A DNA stretch of 64,000 nucleotides from Verrucomicrobiales bacterium (GCA_028293125.1 JAQGPJ010000012.1:1-64000); one strand, 5' to 3'; shown: positions 1 through 10,196, counted from the stretch's first letter. Notes: generated by a model from the letters alone, not told the origin. Program-made: numbers and translations.

Positions 1-26
1 TCCCGCGAGAGTAGGTCGTTGCCAGA
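1..26 (+). rRNA. rrf: 5S rRNA, 3' end only (partial)
   Basis: The first bases read CGCGAGAGTAGGTCGTTGCC, which matches the conserved 3' domain of bacterial 5S rRNA (GCGAGAGTAGG...TGCC). The gene starts outside the window. A strong intrinsic terminator follows within a few bases, as expected for the end of an rRNA operon. The exact mature 3' end is a guess. Confidence 0.75.
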
Positions 27-31
27 AATAA

Positions 32-70
32 CAGCCCAGCCCGGCCACAACCGGGCTGGGCTGCTTTCGT
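32..70 (+). terminator. rRNA operon terminator
   Basis: A perfect 13-bp stem (CAGCCCAGCCCGG, positions 32-44, against 51-63) with a 6-base loop is followed by a T-rich tract. It sits directly behind the 5S rRNA end. Confidence 0.85.
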
Positions 71-1036
71 TTGGGGATGCGGCATACAGCTCATGGGCAA
101 GTGTGTTGGAAACGCCGGAGGGCATCCCGCCACCGCGGGCCGCCTGCCGCGCCAGAGTCCATGAATGCGCACCCGGAACCGGATCCCGCAACACCGCCAG
201 CCCCTCCCTTCACGCTGCCCATGAATACAGGAACTTTGGGGTTTGGATGGGATATGGTGTCCTTGCCCCGGTGTCCGCCGGATGGGCAATGGCCCGCCGC
301 CGGCATGGCGTCAGCGCTGCGGGGGTGGAGCGAGGGATGAATATCCCGCACAAATCCTTTTTTGGACTCTGCGGATCAGAATGGGCGCGCCTCCGGCCCA
401 TCACCGGCCGCCATGCCTGCAGGGTTCTGCTGGTGTCAGCCGGCGGAAGCCGCCTGGCTCCCTTGGCGCGGCCGTTTCCGAATCGGCTGAAAAAGGATTA
501 CTGAGAGACGGGAAATGGAAGTGGAGGCCAAGTATTCCGCCAGCGGGCAATGCTTATTCCTAGGATATTGGGTGCCTCAGGCAGTTCCATTAAAATTGAT
601 AGTGACAATGGTATATTCAGAAAACAGATGATGCATATCGGATGGAATCTTCCGGATAATGCAATTGGTTTAATAAATTAAGTTAAATAAATAAGTAAAA
701 CAGAAATGTTCAAAAGTGGGGTCAAGGCGGGTAAGATTTTCATTTTATTTTCATTAAACCAATGGAAATTTATAAATTCTGATCAATGGAAGCAGCGGTT
801 TGTCTCTTCAATAAACCAAGAATTTTTTACCGAATTCTAATATATCAAGGTATAAAAATTGCAATTTGATTAAAATAAAAGGATTCTGAAGGAGGTTGAT
901 TTTCTAGATGGTTTTTGCTGGATTTGTCTCTTCGGGCGGTGCTAAAATATCAGACCCGAGAACCGTCATCCGACTGATGAAGGTTCGTTTTGCAGCATTC
1001 GGGCATTATCCTTAAGGCCAAACCCCCCTCAATTAT
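71..1036. other. Intergenic region, no supported gene
   Basis: About 970 bases without a convincing gene. The first ~450 bases are GC-rich and carry overlapping open frames on both strands with no recognisable protein features. From about 560 to 1000 the composition drops sharply to AT-rich, which probably holds the promoter of the LamG gene that starts at 1037, but no single promoter stands out from the background. Confidence 0.5.
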
Positions 1037-4000
1037 ATGCGTCTCTCCCGATTAATTCTTACCACCACCGCTCTACCGGCCACCCTGCTTTGGAGCACGG
1101 GCGGTGTGCAGGCGGCTCTCACCCAGCGTTGGTCCTTTAATGGCACGGCCGGAGAGGCCGCAGACGGCACGGAGGTGCCGAATGAGGTGGCCGGAGGTGA
1201 GGCGGCGGTCATCCTCGGAGGTGGAGCCACCTTCACCGGAACGGCAGTGAACCTGCCTGGCGGCGGAAGTGGAACCGCCCCCTATGTCGATCTTCCCAAC
1301 AATCTCATCAGTCCGCTGACCAAGGCCACCATCGAAGGGTGGGTCACGGTCAACGCCACCGGCAACAACTGGGCCCGCTTTTTTGATTTCGGCACCAATG
1401 ACGTTGGTGAGATTTTCGCCCCCGGCACGGGCTTCACGGGCAACAACTACCTTTTCCTGACCGCGGCCACGGATGGGAATTACAGCACTCAGCAACTGGA
1501 ATTCCGTATCGACGGGGCCACCTCCACTGGTTTCCGGGTGGACCGGCCGGAGATTATCGGCACGCAGTTCTACTTTGTGGTTACTCTGGACAACAGCACG
1601 CCGGGCAGCACCATCGTCAATTACTGGCGCAACAACGAGCACATCAGCGTTGATCAGGTTTTCCCGTATGACCTGAACCAACTCACCGATGTCAACAACT
1701 GGTTGGGCCGCTCGAACTGGAGCAACGATGGCAACCTGAACGGGCAGTACCATGAATTCCGCATTTATAACGAAGTCCTGAGTGCGGATCAGATTTTTGC
1801 CAGCCGCAGTTCCGGACCGGACACTCTGGTGGCCGACAAAGACGGGGACGCCATGCCGGACGGCTGGGAGACAGCCAATGGACTGAACCCCGATGTGAAT
1901 GACGCCGCCGGTGATCCGGACGCCGACGTGCTGAGCAATCTGAATGAATACCGCAACAGTACGAATCCCAATGTTGGCGATACCGACGGGGATGGAGTAA
2001 AGGATGGCGCGGAAGTCACGGCGGGAACCAATCCCCTGAATCCCGATACCGACGGGGATGGTTTGACGGACAGTGCCGAAATCCCCCTTGGCACCGATCC
2101 TAAGAACCGGGACACGGACCTCGATTTGCACGGCGACGGGGCTGAAGTGGCTTCGGGCTCCAATCCGTTGGATGTAAACAGCATTCCCACCCCCCGTCTG
2201 CTGCACCGGTACTCCTTTGGTGAGACCAGCGGCCGCAAAATTTCGGACGCCGTGGGCGGAGCGCCGGCCTTTGTCAGTGGAAACGGCTTTTCTCTGGAGG
2301 GTGGCAGTCTGAATTTGAATGGCGGCTCCCCCGCCACATCGGCCTATGCGGCGCTGCCTGCGGGGGTGATCTCCAACAACGGCCTCGCCAAGGGCGGCCG
2401 CGGTGCCGTCAGTGTTGAAGGCTGGACCACGGTCAACAGCACCACGAACGGCTGGGCACGGCTGATGGATTTCGGGTCCTCCAATCCTGGAGGGGCTGCT
2501 GGAGCCATCTTTGCCCCGGGCGACTGGAACGGCGGCGGCACCAACGGTTTGGATTACCTGATGATTTCGGCCTACACGGGCAATAACCCTCTGGAGCGCC
2601 GGGTGGAGCTGCGGAACGACGATCCGGCTCCCGCCAACAACGCCATCGTGAACAATGTGGTGGTTCCCGCCGAGCAGTTGGGCCAGCAGTTCCACTTTGT
2701 CTTCACCTATGATGAAACCTCGGGCCACATGTCCTACTATGAAAATGGCCTGGAGGTCTCCACAGCGGATGTCGATGCCACCAGACCGCTGAAACTCAGC
2801 GATCTGAATGACGTCAATAACTGGCTGGGTCGGTCGAATTACACGGTGGACGCCAATATGGACGGCTCATTCAGCGAGTTCCGCATCTATGACAACGTTC
2901 TGCCGGCGGCAACGGTGGCCGCGCATTTCACCGCCGGTCCGGATGCGGCCCCGGCACCCGCAGCGGCTCCGGATGCGGACAACGACAGCATGCCAGATTG
3001 GTTTGAGCGCGCCTATGGATTTAATACCGCCAGTGCGACCGACGCCACAACGGATGCGGATGGCGACACTCTGAGCAACCGCGACGAAGCCCTGCGTGGC
3101 AGCAATCCGCGCGTGGCCGACACCGACGGTGACGGTCTGGGCGATGCCGCCGAGACCAACACCGGCACTTATGTGTCTGCTACGGACACCGGCACCAGCC
3201 CGGTCTCCTATGACAGTGACGGCGATTCCGCCGGGGACAATGCGGAGGCCGTGGGCGGCAGCAACCCCAACAATGCGGCCTCGGTGCCGGCAAAACTGGT
3301 CCATCAATGGCACTTCAACAATGCGGCGGGGGATGCCCCCTCCGACTCCACCTCTCCGGACACTGTTGGCGGGGCTGAAAGCGCTGTCATTCTGGGGGAG
3401 GGGGCGCTCTTCACCGGCACAGGAGTCACGATTCCCGGCGGCCCCTCTGGCAGCGCGGCCTATGTGGATCTGCCCAACAATCTGATCTCTCCGCTCCCCT
3501 CGGGAACGATTGAGCTTTGGGTGACCATCAACAATGGCGGCAACGGCTGGGCCCGTATCCTCGACTTCGGCGATTCCGGCGGCGGAAATGAAGTCACAGG
3601 TCCCGGAGGCGCCGGCAATGGCAATGACTACCTGTTCATCAGCGGCACCGTGGGCGATGTTTACACCACCAACCGGGTGGAATTCCGCAATGAAACCGGG
3701 GCTCCGGCCGTTCAGGGCACCATCTTTGAATATACGGTGCCCTTCACTGAAGGAGAGCCGGAACTGGTTCATTACGTGGTGTCCGTGGACTCCACCGTGA
3801 CCGGCGGCAGCCGCGTGAACGTCTGGCGCAATGGCCAGCCGATCGTGGTCAACGGCAGCACACCGATCAAATTGGCGGATTTGAATGACGTGAACAACTG
3901 GCTGGGCCGTTCCAACTATGGCAACGACGCCAACCTGAGCGCCACTTACCATGAATTCCGCATCTACAACGGAATTCTGGACAATGCCACAGTGGCCAAA

Positions 4001-4261
4001 AACTTCGCGGACGGCCCGGAGGTTGCGGCACCCGCCCCGGACTTCAGCATCACCGGCATCACTTGGGTGTCACCCACTCTGGCGCGTCTGACATGGGAGA
4101 GCGAGGCGGGCAAAGTCTACAAGGTGCAGTCCTCCCCGAATCTGCAGGCTCCTTGGACCGATGTGGGCACCGCAGTCACCGCCACTGGAAACGCCTCCCA
4201 AGCGGATATTCCCGTCTCCACCGCCGCCAGCCGGCTTTTTTACCGCATTCAACGCCAGTAA
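1037..4261 (+). CDS. Secreted LamG / thrombospondin type-3 repeat protein
   Basis: Predicted exported or surface protein of 1074 residues. An N-terminal signal peptide (about residues 1-26, ending VQA) is followed by three LamG-like (concanavalin A fold) domains at roughly 27-255, 390-640 and 755-990. Each ends with the same signature, DVNNWLGRSN followed by EFRIY. Two blocks of DTDGDG-type calcium-binding thrombospondin-3 repeats (about 267-385 and 646-752) separate them. The last ~70 residues form a small beta module (YKVQSS, then a terminal FYRIQ) that recurs in other proteins of this window. LamG domains usually bind glycans or act in adhesion; the ligand here is unknown. There is no clear Shine-Dalgarno sequence. 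The next gene, at 4728, is a paralogue. Confidence 0.85.
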   Translation: MRLSRLILTTTALPATLLWSTGGVQAALTQRWSFNGTAGEAADGTEVPNEVAGGEAAVILGGGATFTGTAVNLPGGGSGTAPYVDLPNNLISPLTKATIEGWVTVNATGNNWARFFDFGTNDVGEIFAPGTGFTGNNYLFLTAATDGNYSTQQLEFRIDGATSTGFRVDRPEIIGTQFYFVVTLDNSTPGSTIVNYWRNNEHISVDQVFPYDLNQLTDVNNWLGRSNWSNDGNLNGQYHEFRIYNEVLSADQIFASRSSGPDTLVADKDGDAMPDGWETANGLNPDVNDAAGDPDADVLSNLNEYRNSTNPNVGDTDGDGVKDGAEVTAGTNPLNPDTDGDGLTDSAEIPLGTDPKNRDTDLDLHGDGAEVASGSNPLDVNSIPTPRLLHRYSFGETSGRKISDAVGGAPAFVSGNGFSLEGGSLNLNGGSPATSAYAALPAGVISNNGLAKGGRGAVSVEGWTTVNSTTNGWARLMDFGSSNPGGAAGAIFAPGDWNGGGTNGLDYLMISAYTGNNPLERRVELRNDDPAPANNAIVNNVVVPAEQLGQQFHFVFTYDETSGHMSYYENGLEVSTADVDATRPLKLSDLNDVNNWLGRSNYTVDANMDGSFSEFRIYDNVLPAATVAAHFTAGPDAAPAPAAAPDADNDSMPDWFERAYGFNTASATDATTDADGDTLSNRDEALRGSNPRVADTDGDGLGDAAETNTGTYVSATDTGTSPVSYDSDGDSAGDNAEAVGGSNPNNAASVPAKLVHQWHFNNAAGDAPSDSTSPDTVGGAESAVILGEGALFTGTGVTIPGGPSGSAAYVDLPNNLISPLPSGTIELWVTINNGGNGWARILDFGDSGGGNEVTGPGGAGNGNDYLFISGTVGDVYTTNRVEFRNETGAPAVQGTIFEYTVPFTEGEPELVHYVVSVDSTVTGGSRVNVWRNGQPIVVNGSTPIKLADLNDVNNWLGRSNYGNDANLSATYHEFRIYNGILDNATVAKNFADGPEVAAPAPDFSITGITWVSPTLARLTWESEAGKVYKVQSSPNLQAPWTDVGTAVTATGNASQADIPVSTAASRLFYRIQRQ

Positions 4262-4357
4262 AGATCCTCAGTCCCAAAGGTCTGAACTTGCGTATCCACC
4301 GCCCACCCGCCCTCTTCTGATCAGGATGGGGACGGTGGAAAACCGGACCCAACCCTT

Positions 4358-4398
4358 AACCGCCCGGTGCGCCAAAGCCGCCGGGCGGTTTTCTTTTG
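4358..4398 (+). terminator. Intrinsic terminator after the first LamG gene
   Basis: A 10-bp stem, AACCGCCCGG (4358-4367) with CCGGGCGGTT (4381-4390), is followed by TTCTTTTG. It lies about 100 bases behind the stop codon of the LamG gene. Confidence 0.75.
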
Positions 4399-4727
4399 CC
4401 GGTCATATCAGATTAGAACTTTATCTGATTTTAATTTTTTGAAAACTGTTGGCAAAAGAAGAGTGATGCGGGAATTACGGAATCCGACTACGGAAATTGG
4501 TTGTTTTTAAGGGAAATAAGATGGGATTATATGGAATTCCGCGTTGATTTGGGTGATCAGCCATAGGAAAGGCCTGATTTGGAAAAGCTCCGAAGAAATC
4601 AGGGGCAAAGAAAACGCAAAATTGTAAATTAAAGGCGCTTTAATTTATTGACCAACCTCATCCAATTTTGACATTCTGGACGTTGCCCGCCTTCCGGCGC
4701 CTTGGTTTTTCAACCTCCTGCAGCCCC
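4399..4727. other. AT-rich leader between the two LamG genes
   Basis: About 330 bases with many A/T runs and no gene. It presumably carries the promoter of the second LamG gene. I could not single out a promoter with confidence. Confidence 0.4.
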
Positions 4728-7700
4728 ATGTCACCCAAAATCAAATCCTCCCGGAGTCAGGCTCTGGGAATCTGTATGCTCGCCGCATTGGCGAACAGTG
4801 CCCACGGTCAAATTCAGAAAGCAGGGGACCTGCTGGTGGATTTGAATTTCACCACGCTCACTCCCGGCGATCTGGTGACTTTCATCCCCAATCCCGGCAC
4901 CTTGGGAGGCGGTTTTGAAGCCATTGGCGGAGTGGGAACGATTCCCAAAGTGGAGAAAATCGCCGGTTCCCCCGCCTCCCTTTACCTGAACAGCTCCTCT
5001 TTCCTGATGAGCGTGACGGGAGCCACTCCGCTCGGAGGGAATCCCGCCCGCATGGATGCCCCGGAAGGCACGGTTGGTGTCCAGCCCACCAGAACGGTTG
5101 AGGCCTGGGTTTACAATGAAGTATCCCCGGACGAGGAAACCGTGGTGGCATGGGGGAAACGCGGAGGGCCGGAGGGCACGAATTTCAGCGCTCTTTTTGG
5201 ATTGAACGGGGCCTACGGCGCGCTGGGACAATGGGGCGCGCCCGACCTCAACTGGAACCCGCAGCCGGACTACGGCACCTGGCATCACTTGGTTTGGGTC
5301 TCCACAGGACCGGGGAATGGCGGGGCGCTGCCGGCGGACACCACCTTTATCTATGTGGACGGCACCCTGAACAATCAGGAAACCTACGGCACCCCGCTCA
5401 ACACTCATCCGGGGCCCATGATGATTGGCTCCCAGATGGAGGGGGACGGGGTTACTCCCACGCCCGGCCTGCGGGGCACCATGCATATCGGAAAAGTGCG
5501 TATTCACAGCGGGGCGCTGACGGACGCGCAGGTGCTTAACAATTACACTCAGGAGAAACCCACCTTCCCCACCACGGCTCCCACCGCGTTGGTGTCGGGG
5601 CCGATCCACCGCTGGAGCTTCAATGAAACGACGGGGACCGTGGTTTCCGATCCCGTGGGGAATTACCACGGTGCCGTGAAGGGGGAAGGCAGCACTTGGA
5701 CCGGCACGGAACTGGAACTGTCCGGCGGTGCCAGCGCCACAGCCCCCTATGTGGATCTGCCCAATCACCTGATCAGCGAGCATGCACCGGAACTCGGGGG
5801 CAGCGGGGACATCACGCTGGAAATGTGGCTGACCCCCACAGGAGTGCAGAATTGGGCCCGGGCTATCGATTTCGGCAGTGCCGGCGGCAATGAGGTGTTC
5901 CAGCCGGGGGGCACCGGGAATGGCCTGGACTACTTCATGGTGTCCGCCTCCAATGGCACGGACGCCAACACCTCCCGTTTTGAAATCCGGGGCATTGACC
6001 CTCTTGGAAACGGAGCCGGTGGGGCGGGCGGCTCCCTTCCCGACAGCATCAATATTGACCTGCCCATTGCCGGCACAGGCGAACCGCGCCACATCACCGC
6101 CATTTGGCGGAACAGGGCTTTCATGCAGATTTATGAGGGAGCGGAACTGATCGCCACCGAACGTCGCCCCAACCTCAGCTTTATCCAGCTCAACGATGTG
6201 AACTGCTGGCTGGGCCGCTCCAACTGGCTGGCTGACGCCAATATGCAGGGCACTATTGATGAGTTCCGCATTTACAACCGCGCGCTGAGCTTTGGCGAAG
6301 TGCAGAAGAACGATACGGACGGTCCCAATGCCGTCCTGCCGCCGCCGGCGGACACCGATGGCGACGGCCTGCCGGACTGGTTCGAGCAGAAATACGCCGG
6401 TCCGACCATGAATTACACGGTGGCCGGCAATCCCTCCCAGGCAACGCTGGACGGGGACGGCGACGGTCTGAGCAATCTCCAGGAATTCCAGCGGGGCGTC
6501 AATGCCGCCTTGGCGGACTCGGATGGTGACGGTCTGAATGATGGACAGGAAATCGCCAAAAACACGGATCCGCTGGTGAAGGACACAGACGGGGACGGCC
6601 TGACGGACGGGGCGGAAGTGAACACCCACAACAGCAACCCCCTTGTCCAGGACACGGACGGCGATGGCTACACCGACACCCAGGAGGTGAATGGCGGCTC
6701 CAATCCCTCCGATGCCAACAGTATTCCTGTCATCTTTCTGGTTTCCCGCTACAGCTTCAACACCGCCGCCGGCACCGCCGCCAATGGAGCGGTGGTGACG
6801 GACAGCGTCAGTGGCCTGAACGGTGCGGTGCGCGGAGAGAACGCCACTTGGACGGGATCGGAAATCTCCCTCACGGGCGGCGGCAGCAACGAGGCACCCT
6901 ATGTGGATCTGCCGAACTATTCGTTCTCCCGCTTCGCCAAATCCAAGGGCGGACGCGGTGCGCTGACCCTTGAGGGCTGGATGACCATTCCCACCCGGGC
7001 AGGAGCCGGCTGGCAGCGCATTCTGGACTTCGGCTCCGCCGGACCTGGCGCAAACCTCGGGGAAATCTTCAGCCCCGGACGGGTGCTCACCGGCAATGTC
7101 GATGGCCAGGACTACATCATGGTCAGCGCCTCCCGCGGTGATGACACCTCCGTGCGCCGGGTGGAGTGGATCAACAATGACCGCACCGGCGGCGCGGGCA
7201 ATCCCAGCACCGTGGATCTGAATGCCAGCGAGAACACCGTGGATGCCCCGTTCCATTTTGTGCTCACCGTCGATGAGAACGCGGGCAAGGCCTTCTATTA
7301 CGAGAACGGGGTGCAGGCCGCGACCTTCAACACCCTGCTGAAGCTGGATGCCGTGAACGACATCAACTGCTGGCTGGGCCGCTCCAACTGGACCAACGAC
7401 CAGAACCTCCAAGGGTCCTTTGATGAGTTCCGCATCTATGCCGGAGCCTTTTCCCCGGTGGATGTGGCCAAGAGCATGGCCAAAGGGCCGGGCACGCTGC
7501 CAACCGGCACCAACGCCGCCACGGACATCACTACCCTCAAGGTCACCAACGCCAACGGCTGGCCGGAATGGTGGGTGGACCGCAACCCCAATCTTCCTGC
7601 CGCCAACAGCGACACGGACGGCGACGGTCTGACTGCCGTGCAGGAACTGGCCCGCGGCTCCGATCCCGCCAAGACGGACACCGATGGCGATGGCCTCTCC

Positions 7701-8834
7701 GATGCCGTGGAGACCAACACCGGTCTTTTTGTCAGTGCGACCGATACCGGCACTGACCCGGCCAAATCCGACACGGACAATGACGGACTCTCCGACGCCC
7801 AGGAAGTGACCGCCATCAGTAATCCGTTCGATCCCGACACTGACGGAGATCTGGCCTTTGACGGACAGGATGACAAACCGATCGACCCCGCCGCCTCCAC
7901 ACTGGCACCCGCCCACCGCTGGCCGTTCAACGATCTGCCAGACAGCATCAACCCTGACACCCCGTCGGCGGATGTCGTTGCCGGCACCGCCTTTGACGCC
8001 ATCATCCGCGGCACGGGAGCCACCTCCGATGGCTCAGGAGTCACTCTGCCGGGCGGAGGCAACACCAACGACGTGCCCTACGTCGATCTGCCGAACGGTC
8101 TCCTCAGCAGCCAGAAGGCGGTGACCCTCGTGGGCTGGGTTACCGTGCATTCACCGTCGGCCAACTGGTCACGGTTCTTCGACTTTGGCAGCTCCACCAA
8201 CGGCGAGGTTCCACCGAATGCCATCGGCAACGGCACGGATTACTTTGCCTACACCGCCCAGCGCGGGGCGGAAATGAACCAGCAGCGGTTCACCATCCGC
8301 AAGGATCCCATCGGGGAATCCCTCTACGATCCGAATCAGGAAACCATCATTGACCAGCAGATCTTCTATGCCGCCACCGCGGATTCCTCCTCGGTGACCG
8401 GCAGCGTCTATAATCTCTACCGCGACGGGGTCTGGGCATTGAGCACAGCGGGCGGAGCCTATCCCCTCTCGGGCATCAACGACGTCAACAACTGGCTGGG
8501 CCGGTCCAACTACGCGGGCGACACGGCGCTGAACGGCACCTACGATGAGTTCCGGGTTTACAACGGAGTGCTCAATGAGGCGGCGGTGAAGGCGCTCTAC
8601 GCCGGCGGTCCCGACGGTCCTTTTGCCATCACCTCGACGGTACGCAGCGGCAACAACATCATTCTCACCTTCCCCTCGCGGATCGGCCTGACCTACACGG
8701 TTGAAGCCTCGACGGATCTGGCAACCTGGGCTCCAGTTCCGGGTCAAGGGGCCGCGGACGGCACCGGTGAGCCTCTCACCAGTACGGTCAATATCGGTGC
8801 CGGCCGGCAGTATTTCCGGGTCAAAGTGGAATGA
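4728..8834 (+). CDS. Secreted LamG / thrombospondin type-3 repeat protein, larger paralogue
   Basis: Predicted exported protein of 1368 residues. I chose the ATG at 4728 because it puts a normal signal peptide (positively charged MSPKIKSSR, hydrophobic core, cleavage near NSAHG) at the N-terminus; an in-frame ATG 60 bases upstream adds residues unlike a signal peptide. Four LamG-like domains lie at about 25-275, 290-530, 670-915 and 1060-1290. The last three carry the signature D[VI]N[NC]WLGRSN then DEFR[IV]Y, also found in the upstream neighbour. Thrombospondin-3 DTDGDG repeats occur at about 538-664 and 957-1047. The C-terminal ~70 residues (YTVEAS, terminal YFRV) match the C-terminal module of the upstream paralogue in pattern. 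Likely a calcium-stabilised adhesive or glycan-binding surface protein. Confidence 0.85.
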   Translation: MSPKIKSSRSQALGICMLAALANSAHGQIQKAGDLLVDLNFTTLTPGDLVTFIPNPGTLGGGFEAIGGVGTIPKVEKIAGSPASLYLNSSSFLMSVTGATPLGGNPARMDAPEGTVGVQPTRTVEAWVYNEVSPDEETVVAWGKRGGPEGTNFSALFGLNGAYGALGQWGAPDLNWNPQPDYGTWHHLVWVSTGPGNGGALPADTTFIYVDGTLNNQETYGTPLNTHPGPMMIGSQMEGDGVTPTPGLRGTMHIGKVRIHSGALTDAQVLNNYTQEKPTFPTTAPTALVSGPIHRWSFNETTGTVVSDPVGNYHGAVKGEGSTWTGTELELSGGASATAPYVDLPNHLISEHAPELGGSGDITLEMWLTPTGVQNWARAIDFGSAGGNEVFQPGGTGNGLDYFMVSASNGTDANTSRFEIRGIDPLGNGAGGAGGSLPDSINIDLPIAGTGEPRHITAIWRNRAFMQIYEGAELIATERRPNLSFIQLNDVNCWLGRSNWLADANMQGTIDEFRIYNRALSFGEVQKNDTDGPNAVLPPPADTDGDGLPDWFEQKYAGPTMNYTVAGNPSQATLDGDGDGLSNLQEFQRGVNAALADSDGDGLNDGQEIAKNTDPLVKDTDGDGLTDGAEVNTHNSNPLVQDTDGDGYTDTQEVNGGSNPSDANSIPVIFLVSRYSFNTAAGTAANGAVVTDSVSGLNGAVRGENATWTGSEISLTGGGSNEAPYVDLPNYSFSRFAKSKGGRGALTLEGWMTIPTRAGAGWQRILDFGSAGPGANLGEIFSPGRVLTGNVDGQDYIMVSASRGDDTSVRRVEWINNDRTGGAGNPSTVDLNASENTVDAPFHFVLTVDENAGKAFYYENGVQAATFNTLLKLDAVNDINCWLGRSNWTNDQNLQGSFDEFRIYAGAFSPVDVAKSMAKGPGTLPTGTNAATDITTLKVTNANGWPEWWVDRNPNLPAANSDTDGDGLTAVQELARGSDPAKTDTDGDGLSDAVETNTGLFVSATDTGTDPAKSDTDNDGLSDAQEVTAISNPFDPDTDGDLAFDGQDDKPIDPAASTLAPAHRWPFNDLPDSINPDTPSADVVAGTAFDAIIRGTGATSDGSGVTLPGGGNTNDVPYVDLPNGLLSSQKAVTLVGWVTVHSPSANWSRFFDFGSSTNGEVPPNAIGNGTDYFAYTAQRGAEMNQQRFTIRKDPIGESLYDPNQETIIDQQIFYAATADSSSVTGSVYNLYRDGVWALSTAGGAYPLSGINDVNNWLGRSNYAGDTALNGTYDEFRVYNGVLNEAAVKALYAGGPDGPFAITSTVRSGNNIILTFPSRIGLTYTVEASTDLATWAPVPGQGAADGTGEPLTSTVNIGAGRQYFRVKVE

Positions 8835-8881
8835 CTGCCCGGCCCATCAGCGGCTGAAACCATTTGAAGTATCATGTAAAA

Positions 8882-8915
8882 CCCCCGTCCGGACTTCCGG
8901 GCGGGGGCTTTTATT
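8882..8915. terminator. Bidirectional terminator between LamG gene and fabF
   Basis: A near-perfect ~12-bp stem (CCCCCGTCCGGA against TTCCGGGCGGGGG) has TTTTATTTT on one side and, read on the other strand, TTTTAC. It lies between convergent genes and can serve both. Confidence 0.8.
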
Positions 8916-8945
8916 TTGAATGGATGCGGAAGGGCAGGTGCCGGA

Positions 8946-10196
8946 TCAACCGTCAAAGCGCCGCACGACAACGGAGGCGTTGTGACCCCCGAAGCCAAAG
9001 CCGTTGCTCATGGCGACATCGATTTTTTTCTCACGGGCCACGTTGGGCACGTAGTCGAGATCGCATTCATCATCGTGATTCTCCAGATTGATGGTCGGCG
9101 GAATGATGCCGTCGCGGATGGCGAGCACGCTGGCGGCGAGCTCCACCGCGCCGGCGGCGCCGAGCAGGTGGCCGGTCATGCTCTTGGTGGCGCTGACCAG
9201 CAGTCCCTCCTTCGCCCAGTTGCCGAAAGTCCGCTTGATGGCGCGGGTCTCGCAGATGTCCCCCAGGGGCGTGGAGGTGGCGTGGGCATTCACATACTGC
9301 ACGTCCGTGGGATTCAGCTTCGCGTGGCGCAGGGCCATGTCCATACAGCGGGCCACATGCACACCCTCGGGATTCGGGGCGGAGAGATGGTAGGCATCGG
9401 CGCTGACGCCGTAGCCGACGATTTCCGCATAGATCCGGGCCCCGCGCTTTTTGGCGTATTCGAGCTCCTCGATCACCATCACGCCCGCACCCTCGCCCAT
9501 GACAAAGCCGTCGCGGTTTTTGTCAAAGGGACGCGACGCGCGCTCGGGCTCGTCATTGCGGGTGGAAAGCGCCTTCATGTTGCCGAAGCCGGCATAGCCC
9601 ATGGGCAGGATAGTGGCCTCCGCGCCGCCCGCCAAAAAGGCGTCAGCGTCGCCGAATTTGATCATGCGCCAAGCTTCCCCGATATTGTTGTTCCCCGTGG
9701 CGCAGGCGGTGACGATCACCATGTTCGGGCCGGTGAAACCGTATTCCATGCTGATGATGCCACTGCCGATGTTGCTGATCATCATCGGGATAGTGAAGGG
9801 GCTGACCCGGTTGGGCCCCTTGTTGATCAGGTTCGTATGCTGCTCCTCATGGGTTGACAGACCGCCAATGCCGCTGCCGACCATCACCCCCCAGCGGGTG
9901 GGGTCCACCGCGGCTGGATCAACCCCGCTGTCCTCAAGGGCCATGCGGGAGGCGGCCACGCCCAGACCCGCGTAACGGTCCACGCGCCGGGCTTCCCGGG
10001 GTGTTTTGAAAAAGGGCTCATAGCTGAAATCCCGCACTTCCCCGCCGATCTGGCAGGCATATCCCGTGGTGTCGAACTGCGTGACCCGGCGGATTCCGCT
10101 GCGTCCGGCGGTGAGGTTGCTCCAGAAGGTGGCGGTGTCATTTCCCACAGGGGAAACGACGCCCATGCCCGTGATGACAACTCGGCGTTCGGTCAT
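8946..10196 (-). CDS. fabF: 3-oxoacyl-ACP synthase II (FabF)
   Basis: Beta-ketoacyl-ACP synthase of fatty-acid elongation, which condenses malonyl-ACP with an acyl-ACP in the cytoplasm. At 416 residues it has the usual family length. The start gives the typical N-terminus MTERRVVITGMG. The Cys-His-His triad is complete: C165 in TACATGNNNIG, H305 in NAHATSTPLGD and H343 in SMTGHLLGAAGA. The glycine-rich C-terminal NGFGFGGHN loop is present. No acpP or other fab gene is next to it, so it appears to stand alone, facing away from the cytochrome-type gene at 10484. Paralogues acting in polyketide-like pathways are possible, but the sequence reads as a housekeeping FabF. Confidence 0.95.
   Translation of the reverse strand: MTERRVVITGMGVVSPVGNDTATFWSNLTAGRSGIRRVTQFDTTGYACQIGGEVRDFSYEPFFKTPREARRVDRYAGLGVAASRMALEDSGVDPAAVDPTRWGVMVGSGIGGLSTHEEQHTNLINKGPNRVSPFTIPMMISNIGSGIISMEYGFTGPNMVIVTACATGNNNIGEAWRMIKFGDADAFLAGGAEATILPMGYAGFGNMKALSTRNDEPERASRPFDKNRDGFVMGEGAGVMVIEELEYAKKRGARIYAEIVGYGVSADAYHLSAPNPEGVHVARCMDMALRHAKLNPTDVQYVNAHATSTPLGDICETRAIKRTFGNWAKEGLLVSATKSMTGHLLGAAGAVELAASVLAIRDGIIPPTINLENHDDECDLDYVPNVAREKKIDVAMSNGFGFGGHNASVVVRRFDG

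Noticed and set aside
19-504. 161-codon frame after the 5S rRNA
   Set aside because: It starts inside the rRNA end and runs through the terminator; the translation has no protein-like pattern and overlaps other equally long frames.
4731-7916. 1061-codon open frame on the minus strand
   Set aside because: Antisense to the second LamG gene; the Gly/Val/Ile-rich repetitive translation mirrors the DGDG repeats of the true gene.
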